Shown: positions 27,112 through 36,245 of the stretch, piece by piece
How positions within the stretch are numbered: the stretch's first letter is position 1
Layout of the letters: each line of letters begins with the position of its first letter
From: Bradyrhizobium iriomotense
GTDB taxonomy: Bacteria; Pseudomonadota; Alphaproteobacteria; Rhizobiales; Xanthobacteraceae
Length of the DNA stretch: 64,000 nt
NCBI RefSeq assembly: GCF_018129405.1
Contig: NZ_JAFCLP010000015.1
Span: 62,001-126,000 of the forward strand
Direction: 5' to 3'
Program-made: the position numbers and the translations under genes
The notes under the pieces: generated by a model
Database searches by the model: none
What the model saw: only the letters and a program-made list of their open reading frames with translations
What the model was told of the DNA's origin: nothing

Positions 27112-28128
27112 ATGAGCCGATCGGATGGGATGACCAACGTGCTTTGGCTGCAGGGCGCAAGCTGCGGCGGCTGCACCATGTCGATCCTGGAAAGCGGCGC
27201 CTCCGGCTGGTTCGACGAACTCAGGCAGTTCGGCATCAACCTCTTGTGGCATCCCTCGGTCAGCGAGGAGACCGGCGAGGAAGCGGTCGAGGTGCTGCAA
27301 TCGGTGCTGGACGGCGACGTGCCGCTCGACCTGCTGCTGCTCGAAGGCTCCGTCGCGCGCGGCCCGAACGACAGCGGCCGCTTCAACATGCTGGCGGGTA
27401 CCGGCCGCTCGGTCTATCGCTGGATGCTCGATCTCGCGCCGCGGGCGGACTATGTGGTCGCGGTCGGAAGCTGCGCCGCCTATGGCGGCGTGCCGGCGGC
27501 GGGCATCAACCCGACCGACGCGGTCGGCCTGCAATTCGAGGGCACCGAGTCCGGCGGTGCGCTCGGTGCCGGCTTCCGCTCCCGGCTTGGCCTGCCGGTG
27601 ATCAACATCGCCGGCTGCGCGCCGCATCCGGGCTGGATGATGGAAACCATTTTGGCACTGACGGCCAAGGACCTGTCCGCGACCGATCTCGATGGCTACG
27701 GGCGGCCGAAATTCATCGCCAACCATCTCGCCCATCATGGCTGCTCGCGCAACGAGTTCTATGAGTTCAAGGCCAGCGCCGAGACGATGTCCGAGCGCGG
27801 CTGTCTGATGGAGCATCTCGGCTGCAAGGCGACGCAGGCGGTCGGCGACTGCAATCAGCGTTCATGGAACGGCGGCGGCTCCTGCACCAAGGGCGGCTAT
27901 GCCTGCATCGCCTGTACCTCGCCGGGCTTCGAGGGCGCGCAGAATTTCCTGGAGACCGCCAAGCTTGCCGGCATCCCCGTCGGCCTGCCGACCGACATGC
28001 CGAAAGCCTGGTTCGTGGCGCTCGCCGCCTTGTCGAAATCTGCAACGCCGCGGCGCGTGCGGCTGAACGCGACCGCCGATCACGTGGTCGTGCCGCCCGG
28101 CCGCCCGACGGGCAAGCGCACCCCATGA
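27112..28128 (+). CDS. hupU: H2-sensing regulatory hydrogenase small subunit
   Basis: A 338-residue small subunit of a regulatory [NiFe]-hydrogenase. Start ATG at 27112 is preceded by AGGAGGAG. The N-terminal cluster motif is LQGASCGGCTMSILE. Further cysteines bind Fe-S clusters (GSCAAYGG, INIAGCAPHPGW, HHGCSRNEFYEFK, CTKGGYACIACTSPGF). There is no Tat signal peptide, unlike HupS, as expected for a cytoplasmic H2 sensor. It overlaps hupV by 4 bp (ATGA). HupUV signals H2 to the kinase HupT (46904-48271), which controls HoxA. Confidence 0.96.
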   Translation: MSRSDGMTNVLWLQGASCGGCTMSILESGASGWFDELRQFGINLLWHPSVSEETGEEAVEVLQSVLDGDVPLDLLLLEGSVARGPNDSGRFNMLAGTGRSVYRWMLDLAPRADYVVAVGSCAAYGGVPAAGINPTDAVGLQFEGTESGGALGAGFRSRLGLPVINIAGCAPHPGWMMETILALTAKDLSATDLDGYGRPKFIANHLAHHGCSRNEFYEFKASAETMSERGCLMEHLGCKATQAVGDCNQRSWNGGGSCTKGGYACIACTSPGFEGAQNFLETAKLAGIPVGLPTDMPKAWFVALAALSKSATPRRVRLNATADHVVVPPGRPTGKRTP

Positions 28129-29564
28129 CCCGGATCACGATCGGTCCGTTCAACCGCGTCGAGGGCGATCTCGAGGTGCGGCTCGATGTCGAGGGCGGTC
28201 GCGTCGCGCGGGCCGAGGTCACAGCGCCGCTCTATCGCGGCTTCGAGCAGATCCTGGAAGGGCGTCCGCCGCTTGATGCGCTGGCGCTGGCGCCGCGAAT
28301 CTGCGGCATCTGCTCGGTCTCGCAATCGGTGGCGGCAGCAGTCGCGCTTCGCCACGCCATGGCGATCGATGCGGCGCCGAACGGGCTGCTTGCCACCAAC
28401 ATCGCGCACGCGGCCGAGAATGCCGCAGATCACCTCACGCATTTCTACATCTTCTTCATGCCGGACTTCGCCCGCGAGGCCTATGCCGCGCACCCCTGGC
28501 ACGAGGCGACCCGTGAACGTTTTGCGGCGACGCGCGGCAGTGCCTCGCGCGATGCCTTGCCGGCGCGGGCGCGGCTGCTCGAGACCATGGGCATCATTGC
28601 CGGCAAATGGCCGCACAGCCTGGCGTTCCAGCCCGGCGGCACGACGCGGGCGATCGATCTCGGCGAGCGCGTGCGGCTATTCTCGATCGCTGCAGCCTTT
28701 CGCTCGTTCCTGGAGCGCATTGTCTTCGCGGACACGCTGGACAACGTGCTGGCGATCTCGACCGCCGAAGAGCTTGATCGCTGGCGGGACGGCCGCGGCG
28801 GTGATTTCTCGCACTTCCTCCGGCTCGCGGACGTGCTGTCCCTGAGCGAGCTCGGCAAGGGCCCGGGACTGCTGATGAGCTATGGCGCCTATCATGGCGC
28901 CGAGGGCGAGCTGTTTCCGCGTGGCCTGTTCGGGCCACGCGCCATGATCGAGCCGCTGCCGCTGGCGCAGATCACCGAGGACGTCTCGCACGCCTGGATG
29001 CGAGATTCATCCGCTGATCCCGCGCACAGCACCACTGTGCCGGACCCGGACAAGGCGAGCGCCTATAGCTGGTGCAAGGCGCCGCGGCTGTCCGGCCAGC
29101 CGATCGAGGTCGGCGCGATCGCGCGCCAGACGGTGGCCGGGCAGCCGTTGATCAACGACCTCGTCGGGGCCGGCGGCACCAACGTCCGCAACCGCGTGAT
29201 CGCGCGACTGATCGAGCTCGCGCGCATCGCGCTCGCGATGGAGCAATGGACCCGCGCGTTGAAGCTGTCGGAGCCCTTTTGCAATCCCTCGCAGGCGATG
29301 CCTGACGGCCCTTACGTCGGACTGGTGGAGGCCGCGCGCGGCAGTCTCGGGCACTGGATGGCAGTGCGTGACGGAAAGATCGAGCGCTACCAGATCATCG
29401 CACCCACCACCTGGAATTTCTCGCCGCGCGATTCGTTCGACATCGGCGGTCCCCTGGAGCAGGCGTTGGTCGGCACCGATGTCGGCGACGCCGGACCGCG
29501 TGCCGTCGCGATCCAGCATATCGTCCGCTCGTTCGATCCCTGCATGGTGTGCACCGCGCACTAA
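28125..29564 (+). CDS. hupV: H2-sensing regulatory hydrogenase large subunit
   Basis: A 479-residue large subunit with the proximal nickel motif RICGICSVSQ and the distal motif DPCMVCTAH. The protein ends right at that histidine, without the C-terminal extension that HupL has, so it needs no HupD-type proteolysis; this is the known mark of HupV/HoxC sensors. It starts on an ATGA overlap with hupU. Expected role: H2 binding in the cytoplasm and regulation of HupT. Confidence 0.96.
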   Translation: MTRITIGPFNRVEGDLEVRLDVEGGRVARAEVTAPLYRGFEQILEGRPPLDALALAPRICGICSVSQSVAAAVALRHAMAIDAAPNGLLATNIAHAAENAADHLTHFYIFFMPDFAREAYAAHPWHEATRERFAATRGSASRDALPARARLLETMGIIAGKWPHSLAFQPGGTTRAIDLGERVRLFSIAAAFRSFLERIVFADTLDNVLAISTAEELDRWRDGRGGDFSHFLRLADVLSLSELGKGPGLLMSYGAYHGAEGELFPRGLFGPRAMIEPLPLAQITEDVSHAWMRDSSADPAHSTTVPDPDKASAYSWCKAPRLSGQPIEVGAIARQTVAGQPLINDLVGAGGTNVRNRVIARLIELARIALAMEQWTRALKLSEPFCNPSQAMPDGPYVGLVEAARGSLGHWMAVRDGKIERYQIIAPTTWNFSPRDSFDIGGPLEQALVGTDVGDAGPRAVAIQHIVRSFDPCMVCTAH

Positions 29565-29565
29565 A

Positions 29566-29610
29566 GCATGATCCGGAAAAGTGCGAAGCGGTTTTCCGGA
29601 AAGATCATGC
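29566..29610. repeat. Bradyrhizobium-type intergenic palindrome, copy 1
   Basis: Imperfect palindrome with arms beginning GCATGATC and ending GATCATGC, inner arms CGGAAAA / TTTTCCG, and a few unpaired bases. It starts 1 bp after the hupV stop codon. I recall this motif as a frequent intergenic element in Bradyrhizobium and relatives; copy number cannot be checked here. Confidence 0.7.
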
Positions 29611-29625
29611 GTAGACGACAACCCG

Positions 29626-29662
29626 AAGCGCGATGACGATCCATCCGAATCTCATCGCGCTT
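29626..29662. repeat. Second intergenic palindrome between hupV and hupS
   Basis: AAGCGCGATGA and TCATCGCGCTT form a perfect 11-bp inverted repeat around a 15-nt spacer. It is commonly found together with the preceding palindrome in this genus. Together they may act as a transcription attenuator or mRNA-end stabiliser between hupUV and hupSL. Confidence 0.65.
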
Positions 29663-29699
29663 TAGGAAAGATATTTCCGGCGAGATGCCGGAAACTTCG

Positions 29700-29712
29700 T
29701 TGCCGCCTGCAA
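29700..29712. promoter_or_regulatory. TTG-N7-CAA dyad upstream of hupS (candidate HoxA activator site)
   Basis: TTGCCGCCTGCAA is centred 119 bp upstream of the -24 GG of the hupS sigma-54-type promoter. It matches the hupN dyad at 22085-22097 in 10 of 13 positions, at almost the same distance. Confidence 0.45.
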
Positions 29713-29823
29713 ATCGAGTTGTTTCCGCTTCTCGTCGTTTCAGCGCTTTTGCGTATCGCCTGTGCGCGGAATTTGAATCCCAACATTCTGGAATCGTTTC
29801 ACTTTTGAATCACTCCAGGCTGT

Positions 29824-29839
29824 TGGCCTGCTTCTTGCT
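29824..29839 (+). promoter_or_regulatory. Sigma-54-type (-24/-12) promoter of hupSLC
   Basis: TGGCCTGCTTCTTGCT has the invariant GG/GC at correct spacing. Predicted start near 29850, 33 nt before the hupS ATG. hupSL of Bradyrhizobium japonicum is known to use sigma-54 with the NtrC-type activator HoxA, which is encoded at 45475-46929. Confidence 0.8.
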
Positions 29840-29882
29840 GTCCTTCGGCATCGAAAAGTCAAAGCCGAAGACGGGAGGATTC

Positions 29883-30974
29883 ATGGGCGCGGCGACGGAG
29901 ACGTTTTACAGCGTGATCAGGCGGCAGGGGATCACGCGTCGAAGCTTTCACAAATTCTGCAGCCTGACCGCGACGAGCCTCGGGCTCGGTCCGCTGGCGG
30001 CGAGCCGCATTGCGAATGCGCTCGAGACCAGGCCGCGCGTGCCCGTCATCTGGATGCACGGCCTCGAATGCACCTGCTGCTCGGAGAGCTTCATTCGCTC
30101 CGCGCATCCGCTGGTGAAAGATGCCGTGCTGTCGATGATCTCGCTCGACTATGACGACACCATCATGGCCGCCGCCGGTCACCAGGCCGAGGCGATTCTC
30201 GAAGAGACTCGCGCCAAGTACAAGGGACAATACGTTCTCGCGGTCGAAGGCAATCCGCCGCTGAACGAGGGCGGCATGTTCTGCATCGACGGCGGCAAGC
30301 CGTTCGTCGAGAAGCTGAAGGTGATGGCCGAGGACGCCATGGCGATCATCGCCTGGGGCGCCTGCGCCTCCTGGGGCTGCGTGCAGGCGGCCAAGCCCAA
30401 TCCGACCCAGGCCACCCCGATCGACAAGGTCATCACCAACAAGCCGATCATCAAGGTGCCGGGCTGTCCGCCGATCGCGGAAGTCATGACCGGCGTCGTC
30501 ACCTTCATCACCACCTTCGGCAAATTGCCCGAGCTCGACCGCCAGGGCCGGCCGAAGATGTTCTACTCGCAGCGCATCCACGACAAGTGCTACCGACGCC
30601 CGCATTTCGACGCCGGCCAGTTCGTCGAGGAGTGGGACGACGAGGCCGCGCGCAAGGGCTATTGCCTCTACAAGATGGGCTGCAAGGGCCCGACCACCTA
30701 CAACGCCTGCTCGACGGTGCGCTGGAACGGCGGCGTGTCCTTCCCGATCCAGTCGGGCCATGGCTGCATCGGCTGCTCTGAGGACGGCTTCTGGGACAAG
30801 GGCTCGTTCTACGACCGCCTCACCAACATCAAGCAGTTCGGTATCGAGAAGAACGCCGACCAGATCGGCATGGCGGCGGCCGGCGCCGTCGGAGCCGCGG
30901 TCGCGGCGCATGCGGCGGTGACGGCGGTGAAGCGGCTCGCCAGCAAGCGCGAAGACGCCAAGCAAGATCATTAA
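29883..30974 (+). CDS. hupS: Uptake [NiFe]-hydrogenase small subunit
   Basis: A 363-residue precursor. The ATG at 29883 has GGAGG just upstream and gives a twin-arginine signal ([10 protein letters not shown], then hydrophobic [14 protein letters not shown]). Fe-S ligands include [23 protein letters not shown] and VPGCPPI, with the [16 protein letters not shown] and GHGCIGCSE clusters further on. The C-terminus has an Ala-rich hydrophobic helix ([17 protein letters not shown]) that anchors the enzyme in the membrane. It carries electrons from the HupL active site to the cytochrome b HupC. First gene after the sigma-54-type promoter. Confidence 0.98.
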   Translation: MGAATETFYSVIRRQGITRRSFHKFCSLTATSLGLGPLAASRIANALETRPRVPVIWMHGLECTCCSESFIRSAHPLVKDAVLSMISLDYDDTIMAAAGHQAEAILEETRAKYKGQYVLAVEGNPPLNEGGMFCIDGGKPFVEKLKVMAEDAMAIIAWGACASWGCVQAAKPNPTQATPIDKVITNKPIIKVPGCPPIAEVMTGVVTFITTFGKLPELDRQGRPKMFYSQRIHDKCYRRPHFDAGQFVEEWDDEAARKGYCLYKMGCKGPTTYNACSTVRWNGGVSFPIQSGHGCIGCSEDGFWDKGSFYDRLTNIKQFGIEKNADQIGMAAAGAVGAAVAAHAAVTAVKRLASKREDAKQDH

Positions 30975-30996
30975 TCGATTTCAGGAAGCGCAAACG

Positions 30997-32787
30997 ATGG
31001 GCATCCAGACACCTAACGGGTTCAAGCTCGACAATTCCGGCAAGCGCGTGGTCGTCGATCCGCTCACCCGGATCGAAGGTCACCTGCGTGTCGAGGTCAA
31101 TGTCGACTCCGACAACGTCATCCGCAACGCGGTCTCCACCGGCACGATGTGGCGCGGTATCGAGACCATCCTGAAGGGCCGCGATCCGCGCGACGCCTGG
31201 GCGTTCACCGAGCGGATCTGCGGTGTCTGCACGGGAACCCACGCGCTCACCTCGGTGCGTGCGGTCGAGAACGCGCTCTCCATCACCATTCCGGACAACG
31301 CCAACTCGATCCGCAACATCATGCAGCTCTGCCTGCAGGTGCACGATCACCTCGTGCACTTCTACCACCTGCATGCGCTGGACTGGGTCGACATCGTCTC
31401 GGCGCTCAAGGCCGATCCGAAGGCGACTTCGGTGCTGGCGCAGTCGATCTCGTCCTGGCCCTTGTCCTCGCCCGGCTATTTCAAGGACCTGCAGATCCGG
31501 CTCACCAAATTCGTCGAGTCCGGCCAGCTCGGTCCGTTCAAGAACGGCTATTGGGGCCATGCCGCCTACAAGCTGCCGCCCGAAGCCAATTTGATGGCGG
31601 TCGCGCATTATCTCGAGGCGCTCGATTTCCAGAAGGAGATCGTGAAGGTCCACACCATCTACGGCGGCAAGAACCCGCATCCGAACTGGCTGGTCGGCGG
31701 CGTGCCCTGCGCCATCAACATCGACGGCACCGGTGCGGTCGGCGCCATCAACATGGAGCGGCTCAACCTCGTCTCCTCGATCATCGATCGCTGCATCGAA
31801 TTCACCGAGAAGGTGTACTTGCCCGATGTCGTCGCGATCGGCTCGTTCTACAAGGACTGGCTCTATGGCGGCGGCCTGTCCGGCAAGAGCGTGATGTCCT
31901 ACGGCGACATCCCCGAGACGGCCAACGACTACTCGGCGAAGAGCCTGAAGCTTCCGCGCGGCGTGATCCTCAACGGCAATCTCAACGAGGTGCTGCCGAT
32001 CGATCACGGCGATCCCGAGCAGATCCAGGAGTTCGTCACGCACTCCTGGTACAAATACCCCGACGAGTCCAAGGGACTGCATCCCTGGGACGGCGTCACC
32101 GAGCCGAACTACGTGCTCGGCCCCAACGCCAAGGGCACCAAGACCGACATCAAGGAGCTCGACGAGGGCGGCAAGTACTCCTGGATCAAGGCGCCGCGCT
32201 GGCGCGGCAACGCCGTCGAGGTCGGGCCGCTCGCGCGCTACATCATCGGCTACGCCCAGAACAAGCCCGAGTTCAAGGAGCCGACCGAGAAGCTGCTCAA
32301 GACGCTCGGCCTGCCAGTGTCCGCCCTGTTCTCCACGCTCGGGCGCACCGCCGCGCGCGCGCTGGAATGCGAATGGGCCGCGCACCAGATGCGCTACTTC
32401 CAGGACAAGCTGGTGGCGCGCATCAAGGCCGGCGACAGCTCCACCGCCAATGTCGAGAAGTGGAAGCCCGAGAGCTGGCCGAAGGAAGCCAAGGGCTATG
32501 GCTTCACCGAGGCGCCGCGCGGCGCGCTCGCGCACTGGATCAAGATCAAGGAGACCAAGATCGACAACTACCAGTGCGTGGTGCCGACCACATGGAACGG
32601 CTCGCCGCGGGATCCCAAGGGCAATATCGGCGCCTTCGAGGCCTCGCTGATGGATACGCCGATGGCGAATCCGGAGCAGCCGCTCGAGATCCTGCGCACC
32701 ATCCACTCCTTCGATCCGTGCCTGGCTTGCTCGACCCATGTGATGAGCCCGGACGGCCAGGAGATGGCGACCGTCAAGGTCAGATAG
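30997..32787 (+). CDS. hupL: Uptake [NiFe]-hydrogenase large subunit
   Basis: A 596-residue precursor holding the NiFe(CN)2CO site. Ligands are C75 and C78 (RICGVC) and C575 and C578 (DPCLAC). Fifteen residues follow H581 ([15 protein letters not shown]) and should be cut off by HupD after nickel insertion. The protein oxidises H2 on the periplasmic side and is exported together with HupS through the Tat signal of the latter. It lies 22 bp after hupS and 12 bp before hupC in one operon. Confidence 0.98.
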   Translation: MGIQTPNGFKLDNSGKRVVVDPLTRIEGHLRVEVNVDSDNVIRNAVSTGTMWRGIETILKGRDPRDAWAFTERICGVCTGTHALTSVRAVENALSITIPDNANSIRNIMQLCLQVHDHLVHFYHLHALDWVDIVSALKADPKATSVLAQSISSWPLSSPGYFKDLQIRLTKFVESGQLGPFKNGYWGHAAYKLPPEANLMAVAHYLEALDFQKEIVKVHTIYGGKNPHPNWLVGGVPCAINIDGTGAVGAINMERLNLVSSIIDRCIEFTEKVYLPDVVAIGSFYKDWLYGGGLSGKSVMSYGDIPETANDYSAKSLKLPRGVILNGNLNEVLPIDHGDPEQIQEFVTHSWYKYPDESKGLHPWDGVTEPNYVLGPNAKGTKTDIKELDEGGKYSWIKAPRWRGNAVEVGPLARYIIGYAQNKPEFKEPTEKLLKTLGLPVSALFSTLGRTAARALECEWAAHQMRYFQDKLVARIKAGDSSTANVEKWKPESWPKEAKGYGFTEAPRGALAHWIKIKETKIDNYQCVVPTTWNGSPRDPKGNIGAFEASLMDTPMANPEQPLEILRTIHSFDPCLACSTHVMSPDGQEMATVKVR

Positions 32788-32799
32788 GGAGGGGACACC

Positions 32800-33543
32800 A
32801 TGATGGATGCAGTTGCTCCGACCTCCGAAGCCAAGCCGGACCTCACGGCGATTGCCGCCGACGCCGCCGGAGAACAGGCGGTGGGCCGGCCCACCGTCTA
32901 CGTCTACGAGGCGCCGGTGCGGATCTGCCATTGGGTGAATGCGGTCTCGATTCTGGTCCTGATGGTGACCGGTTATCTGATCGGCACGCCGTTGCCGACG
33001 GTCGCCGGCGAGGCTTCCGACAACTTCGTGATGGGCTATATCCGCTTTGCCCATTTCGCGGCGGGACAGGTGCTGGCGGTGTTCTTCCTTGCCCGCATCC
33101 TGTGGGCCTTCGTCGGCAACCACCATTCGCGGCAGATCTTCTACATTCCCGTGCATCGCAAGCAGTTCTGGAAGGAGGTCCTACACGAGATCCGGTGGTA
33201 CGCGTTCCTGGAGCGCGAGCCGAAGATGTATGTCGGCCACAATCCGCTGGCGCAGACCGCGATGTTCACGGGCTTCACCCTGTTCGTGGCCTTCATGATC
33301 ATCACCGGCTTTGCGCTGTACTCGGAGGGCACCGGGATCGACAGCTGGCAGCACAAGCTGTTCGGCTGGGTGTTCGCGATCTGGCCGAACAGCCAGGACG
33401 TGCACACCTGGCATCATCTCGGCATGTGGGCGCTGGTGATGTTCGTATCGGTGCACATCTACGCCGCGATTCGCGAAGACATCATGTCGCGCCAGAGCAT
33501 CATCTCCTCGATGGTCTCCGGCGAGCGGCAGTTCCGCGACTGA
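32800..33543 (+). CDS. hupC: Hydrogenase b-type cytochrome subunit
   Basis: A 247-residue membrane protein (starts MMDAV; either of two adjacent ATGs may be used) with four hydrophobic segments and conserved histidines in VRICHWVNA, RFAHFAAGQ, GHNPLAQ and WHHLGMW, which ligate two hemes. It takes electrons from HupS and passes them to the quinone pool. It lies within the hupSLCDF unit. Confidence 0.96.
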   Translation: MMDAVAPTSEAKPDLTAIAADAAGEQAVGRPTVYVYEAPVRICHWVNAVSILVLMVTGYLIGTPLPTVAGEASDNFVMGYIRFAHFAAGQVLAVFFLARILWAFVGNHHSRQIFYIPVHRKQFWKEVLHEIRWYAFLEREPKMYVGHNPLAQTAMFTGFTLFVAFMIITGFALYSEGTGIDSWQHKLFGWVFAIWPNSQDVHTWHHLGMWALVMFVSVHIYAAIREDIMSRQSIISSMVSGERQFRD

Positions 33544-33560
33544 AAAGAGAAGTGAGACCG

Positions 33561-34139
33561 ATGCCGACATCCTCACTAGACAACCGTATCCTGGTGCTCG
33601 GCATCGGCAACATCCTGTGGGCCGACGAAGGTTTTGGCGTGCGCGCGGTGGAGGAATTCCACCGCCGCTACGTCGTGCCCCCCAATGTCACCATTCTCGA
33701 TGGCGGCACGCAGGGGCTTTACCTCGTCAACTATCTCGAGGAGGCCGATTGCCTGATCGTGTTCGACGCCATCGATTACGGGCTCGAGCCGGGACGGTTG
33801 AAGCTCGTGCGCGATGACGAGGTGCCGCGCTTCACCGGCGCGAAGAAGATGAGCCTGCACCAGACCGGTTTCCAGGAGGTGATCTCCGCGGCCGACCTGC
33901 TCGGCCGCTGCCCGGAGCATCTGGCACTGATCGGCTGCCAGCCGCTCGACCTGGAGGACTGGGGCGGGCCGCTGACGCAGCCGGTGCGCGATCAGATCGC
34001 GCCGGCGATCGCGCTCGCCTGCGAGGTGCTGGCCGGGTGGGGCGTCGCGGTGACCCTGCGCAACGAGCCGTTGCCGGCCTCGGAGCGCCTGCTCGCCAAC
34101 GACATCGACCATCTCAGCTACGAGATGCGGCCGGCCTGA
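33561..34139 (+). CDS. hupD: Hydrogenase maturation endopeptidase
   Basis: A 192-residue HyaD/HupD peptidase. It has LVLGIGNILWADEGFG, with probable nickel-sensing ligands E23, D69 (VFDAIDYG) and H100 (MSLHQTG), as in HybD. It trims the 15-residue tail of HupL once nickel is in place. Start ATG at 33561, 18 bp after hupC. Confidence 0.96.
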   Translation: MPTSSLDNRILVLGIGNILWADEGFGVRAVEEFHRRYVVPPNVTILDGGTQGLYLVNYLEEADCLIVFDAIDYGLEPGRLKLVRDDEVPRFTGAKKMSLHQTGFQEVISAADLLGRCPEHLALIGCQPLDLEDWGGPLTQPVRDQIAPAIALACEVLAGWGVAVTLRNEPLPASERLLANDIDHLSYEMRPA

Positions 34140-34160
34140 CCGCTTTCGGAGAAGATCGCG

Positions 34161-34457
34161 ATGTGCCTCGGCCTGCCGATGACGATTGTCGAGACGGATG
34201 GTGTCTCTGCCCTGTGCGAATTCCGCGGCGAGCAGCGTCGCGTCTCCATGCTGCTGCTGTCCAGTCCTCCGGTCGGCGCCAAAGTGCTGGTCTATATCGA
34301 CACCGCGATCCGGTTGCTCGATGACGCCGAGGCGCGCCTGATCGCGGATGCGATCGAAGGCCTCGGCGCGGCACTCAACGGCGAGGATTGCGACCGCTTC
34401 TTCGCCGACCTCATCGACCGCGAGCCGCAGCTCCCCGAGCACCTTCGGCTCGACTAG
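34161..34457 (+). CDS. hupF: HypC/HupF family hydrogenase maturation chaperone
   Basis: A 98-residue HypC paralogue beginning MCLGLPMTIVE, with the essential N-terminal Met-Cys. It has a longer C-terminal tail than HypC (41345-41581). HupF is reported to protect HupL during maturation when oxygen is present. It is the last gene of the hupSLCDF unit; 275 bp follow before hupG. Confidence 0.95.
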   Translation: MCLGLPMTIVETDGVSALCEFRGEQRRVSMLLLSSPPVGAKVLVYIDTAIRLLDDAEARLIADAIEGLGAALNGEDCDRFFADLIDREPQLPEHLRLD

Positions 34458-34625
34458 GCGCTGCCGACCCCTCGCATCAAGCGCCGCGACAGCAGGGCGC
34501 GAACCGGGCTTGCGGGAGCCGCAACGCGGCTGGAAGGTGGCTTTCTATCTGTAAGGATAGCTCTCAGACGATATGGAAAGTAACTTTTCATTGGAGCTTG
34601 CCTTGCCTTCCGCCTCAGAAAATAT

Positions 34626-34639
34626 CTGATCCAGATCAA
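34626..34639. promoter_or_regulatory. FixK/FNR-like box upstream of hupG
   Basis: CTGATCCAGATCAA matches the anaerobox TTGAT-N4-ATCAA except for the first base. It lies 33 bp upstream of the sigma-54-type promoter of hupG. FixK2 is known to influence symbiotic hydrogenase expression in Bradyrhizobium. One mismatch in the key TTG half makes this tentative. Confidence 0.35.
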
Positions 34640-34671
34640 CGAGATAAATCCGGAAAGGCGATAGTCGATCC

Positions 34672-34687
34672 TGGCACGTGCCTTGCT
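34672..34687 (+). promoter_or_regulatory. Consensus sigma-54 promoter upstream of hupG
   Basis: TGGCACGTGCCTTGCT matches the consensus TGGCACG-N4-TTGCW at every specified base. Predicted start is about 34698, 35 nt before the hupG ATG. It would give hupGHIJK and the hyp genes a promoter of their own. Confidence 0.8.
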
Positions 34688-34732
34688 AACCTCTAATCCG
34701 AGCAGAATCATAAGCTTGTCAGGGGAGGTCTG

Positions 34733-35179
34733 ATGGAATTCCAGGAGGGAAGGCAGGATCTGGCGCGGCGCGGCCTGCCCGAGATCGATGTCGCGACGGT
34801 CGATGGGTTTCTCGGCGCGGCCGACGGGGCCGGCGCGGTCGCGGTGCTGCTGTCGGCGGGCGACCCCAAGCGCTTCCCGGAGGCCATCGACGTTGCGGTG
34901 GTGCTGCCGGAGCTGATCGACGCCTTCCAGGGACGGCTGCGCGGTGCGGTGATCGCGCGCGCGGCCGAGAGCGAGCTCGGCCAGCGCTTTGGCGTGCGCG
35001 TGCAGCCGACGCTGATCTTCGTCGCCAAGGGCGAGACGCTCGGGCTGATCGCCAAGATCCAGGACTGGTCGGTCTACATCGATCGCATCACCAAGCTGAT
35101 CGACCGTCCGCGCGGACACAGCGCGGCCGTCGCGGCCACCATCATTCCCCAGCATCGCGGACAGGGTGTCGAACTATGA
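34733..35179 (+). CDS. hupG: Hydrogenase expression/maturation protein HupG (HyaE family)
   Basis: A 148-residue thioredoxin-fold protein of the HupG/HyaE family ([19 protein letters not shown]). The CxxC redox motif of thioredoxins is absent, as usual in this family, so it is a chaperone, probably for the HupS precursor before Tat export. The 3' end overlaps hupH by 4 bp (ATGA). Confidence 0.93.
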   Translation: MEFQEGRQDLARRGLPEIDVATVDGFLGAADGAGAVAVLLSAGDPKRFPEAIDVAVVLPELIDAFQGRLRGAVIARAAESELGQRFGVRVQPTLIFVAKGETLGLIAKIQDWSVYIDRITKLIDRPRGHSAAVAATIIPQHRGQGVEL

Positions 35180-36039
35180 AAGCCGGTTTCTGGACTGCGC
35201 CGGAAGGCGCCGAGCAGCCGATCAGCGTGTTTCCGATCGGCGAGGAAAGTCTCAATGCCGCGAGCGGCAGCCTGACGGCGGCCGGCGCCCTCGCCAAGCT
35301 CGCCACGCTCGACAGCGCGGAACTCGCGAGGAGCTGCCCCAATGCGGTGGAGCTGCTGTCGAAGGTCGCGGATGTCATCGCCGGGCAGAAGGCCGATGCG
35401 CCGACGCAGCTGTTCCGGCTCGGCAATCTCAACGATCTCGAGCGCCGGCTGATTGCCGACGTGCTCGGCGAGGGCGAGGTGGCTGGCGTCGTCGCGCTGC
35501 CGGACGGCTCGCTTGCGCAGATTCAGGAATCGGTGCTCGCCGGTCTCTGGCGTATCAGGATCGAGACCGACGGCCATCACGAATATCTCGAGGTCGGCGC
35601 GATCCCCGAGATCGTAAGGCGCGCGGCCGCCGATCTGACATCCGCCGATTTCGAGATCGGGCAGCCGCCGGAGGGCGCCATGAACGTGTTGCCGGTGCTC
35701 GCCGAGATCCGCGAGCGGGCGCTGGCCTGGCGGCCCGGCATTCGCTCGCAGATCATCAATTTCACGCTGCTGCCGATGAGTCCCATCGACATGAGCTTCC
35801 TGCAGGAGACGATCGGCAACGGGCCGATCCAACTCGTCTCGCGCGGTTACGGCACCTGCCGTGTGCTTGCGACCGGAATCCGCAACGTCTGGTCGGTGCA
35901 GTTCTTCAACGCCATGGACACCATCATCCTCGATACGCTCGAGGTCGGTGGCGTGCCCACGGTCGCGATCGCGGCGGACGAGGATTTCGAGGACTCGGCC
36001 GAACGCCTCAAGGAAATCATCGAGGCCTATTTCAAATGA
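35176..36039 (+). CDS. hupH: Hydrogenase expression/maturation protein HupH (HyaF family)
   Basis: A 287-residue member of the HupH/HyaF family, recognised by [21 protein letters not shown] and the ARGYGTCR-like [13 protein letters not shown] segment. It takes part in small-subunit maturation with HupG. It overlaps both neighbours by 4 bp, so hupG-hupH-hupI-hupJ-hupK are translationally coupled. Confidence 0.94.
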   Translation: MKAGFWTAPEGAEQPISVFPIGEESLNAASGSLTAAGALAKLATLDSAELARSCPNAVELLSKVADVIAGQKADAPTQLFRLGNLNDLERRLIADVLGEGEVAGVVALPDGSLAQIQESVLAGLWRIRIETDGHHEYLEVGAIPEIVRRAAADLTSADFEIGQPPEGAMNVLPVLAEIRERALAWRPGIRSQIINFTLLPMSPIDMSFLQETIGNGPIQLVSRGYGTCRVLATGIRNVWSVQFFNAMDTIILDTLEVGGVPTVAIAADEDFEDSAERLKEIIEAYFK

Positions 36040-36245
36040 GCGGGTTCGAGAATTTCGGCGTGCGCCAGGATGTCGCCGAGCTCACGCGGCTGGAATGCGG
36101 CATCTGCTGGACCGTCTATGATCCCGTCGATGGCGATGAGGTGGCGCAGATCGCGCCCGGCACGCCATTCGCGGCGTTGCCGGAGGACTGGCACTGTCCG
36201 AACTGCGATGCTCCCAAATCCAAATTCATGGCGATCGAGTCATGA
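36036..36245 (+). CDS. hupI: Rubredoxin-like maturation protein
   Basis: A 69-residue rubredoxin. Iron ligands are C21, C24 ([10 protein letters not shown]) and C54, C57 (CPNC). It belongs to the HupI group, thought to help assemble or protect Fe-S clusters of HupS. Both ends overlap neighbouring genes by 4 bp. Confidence 0.95.
   Translation: MSGFENFGVRQDVAELTRLECGICWTVYDPVDGDEVAQIAPGTPFAALPEDWHCPNCDAPKSKFMAIES

Noticed and set aside
30829-33156. Very long open frame antisense to hupS-hupL-hupC (775 codons)
   Set aside because: It is the mirror of high third-position GC in the hydrogenase genes, has no family motif, and the sense genes are certain.
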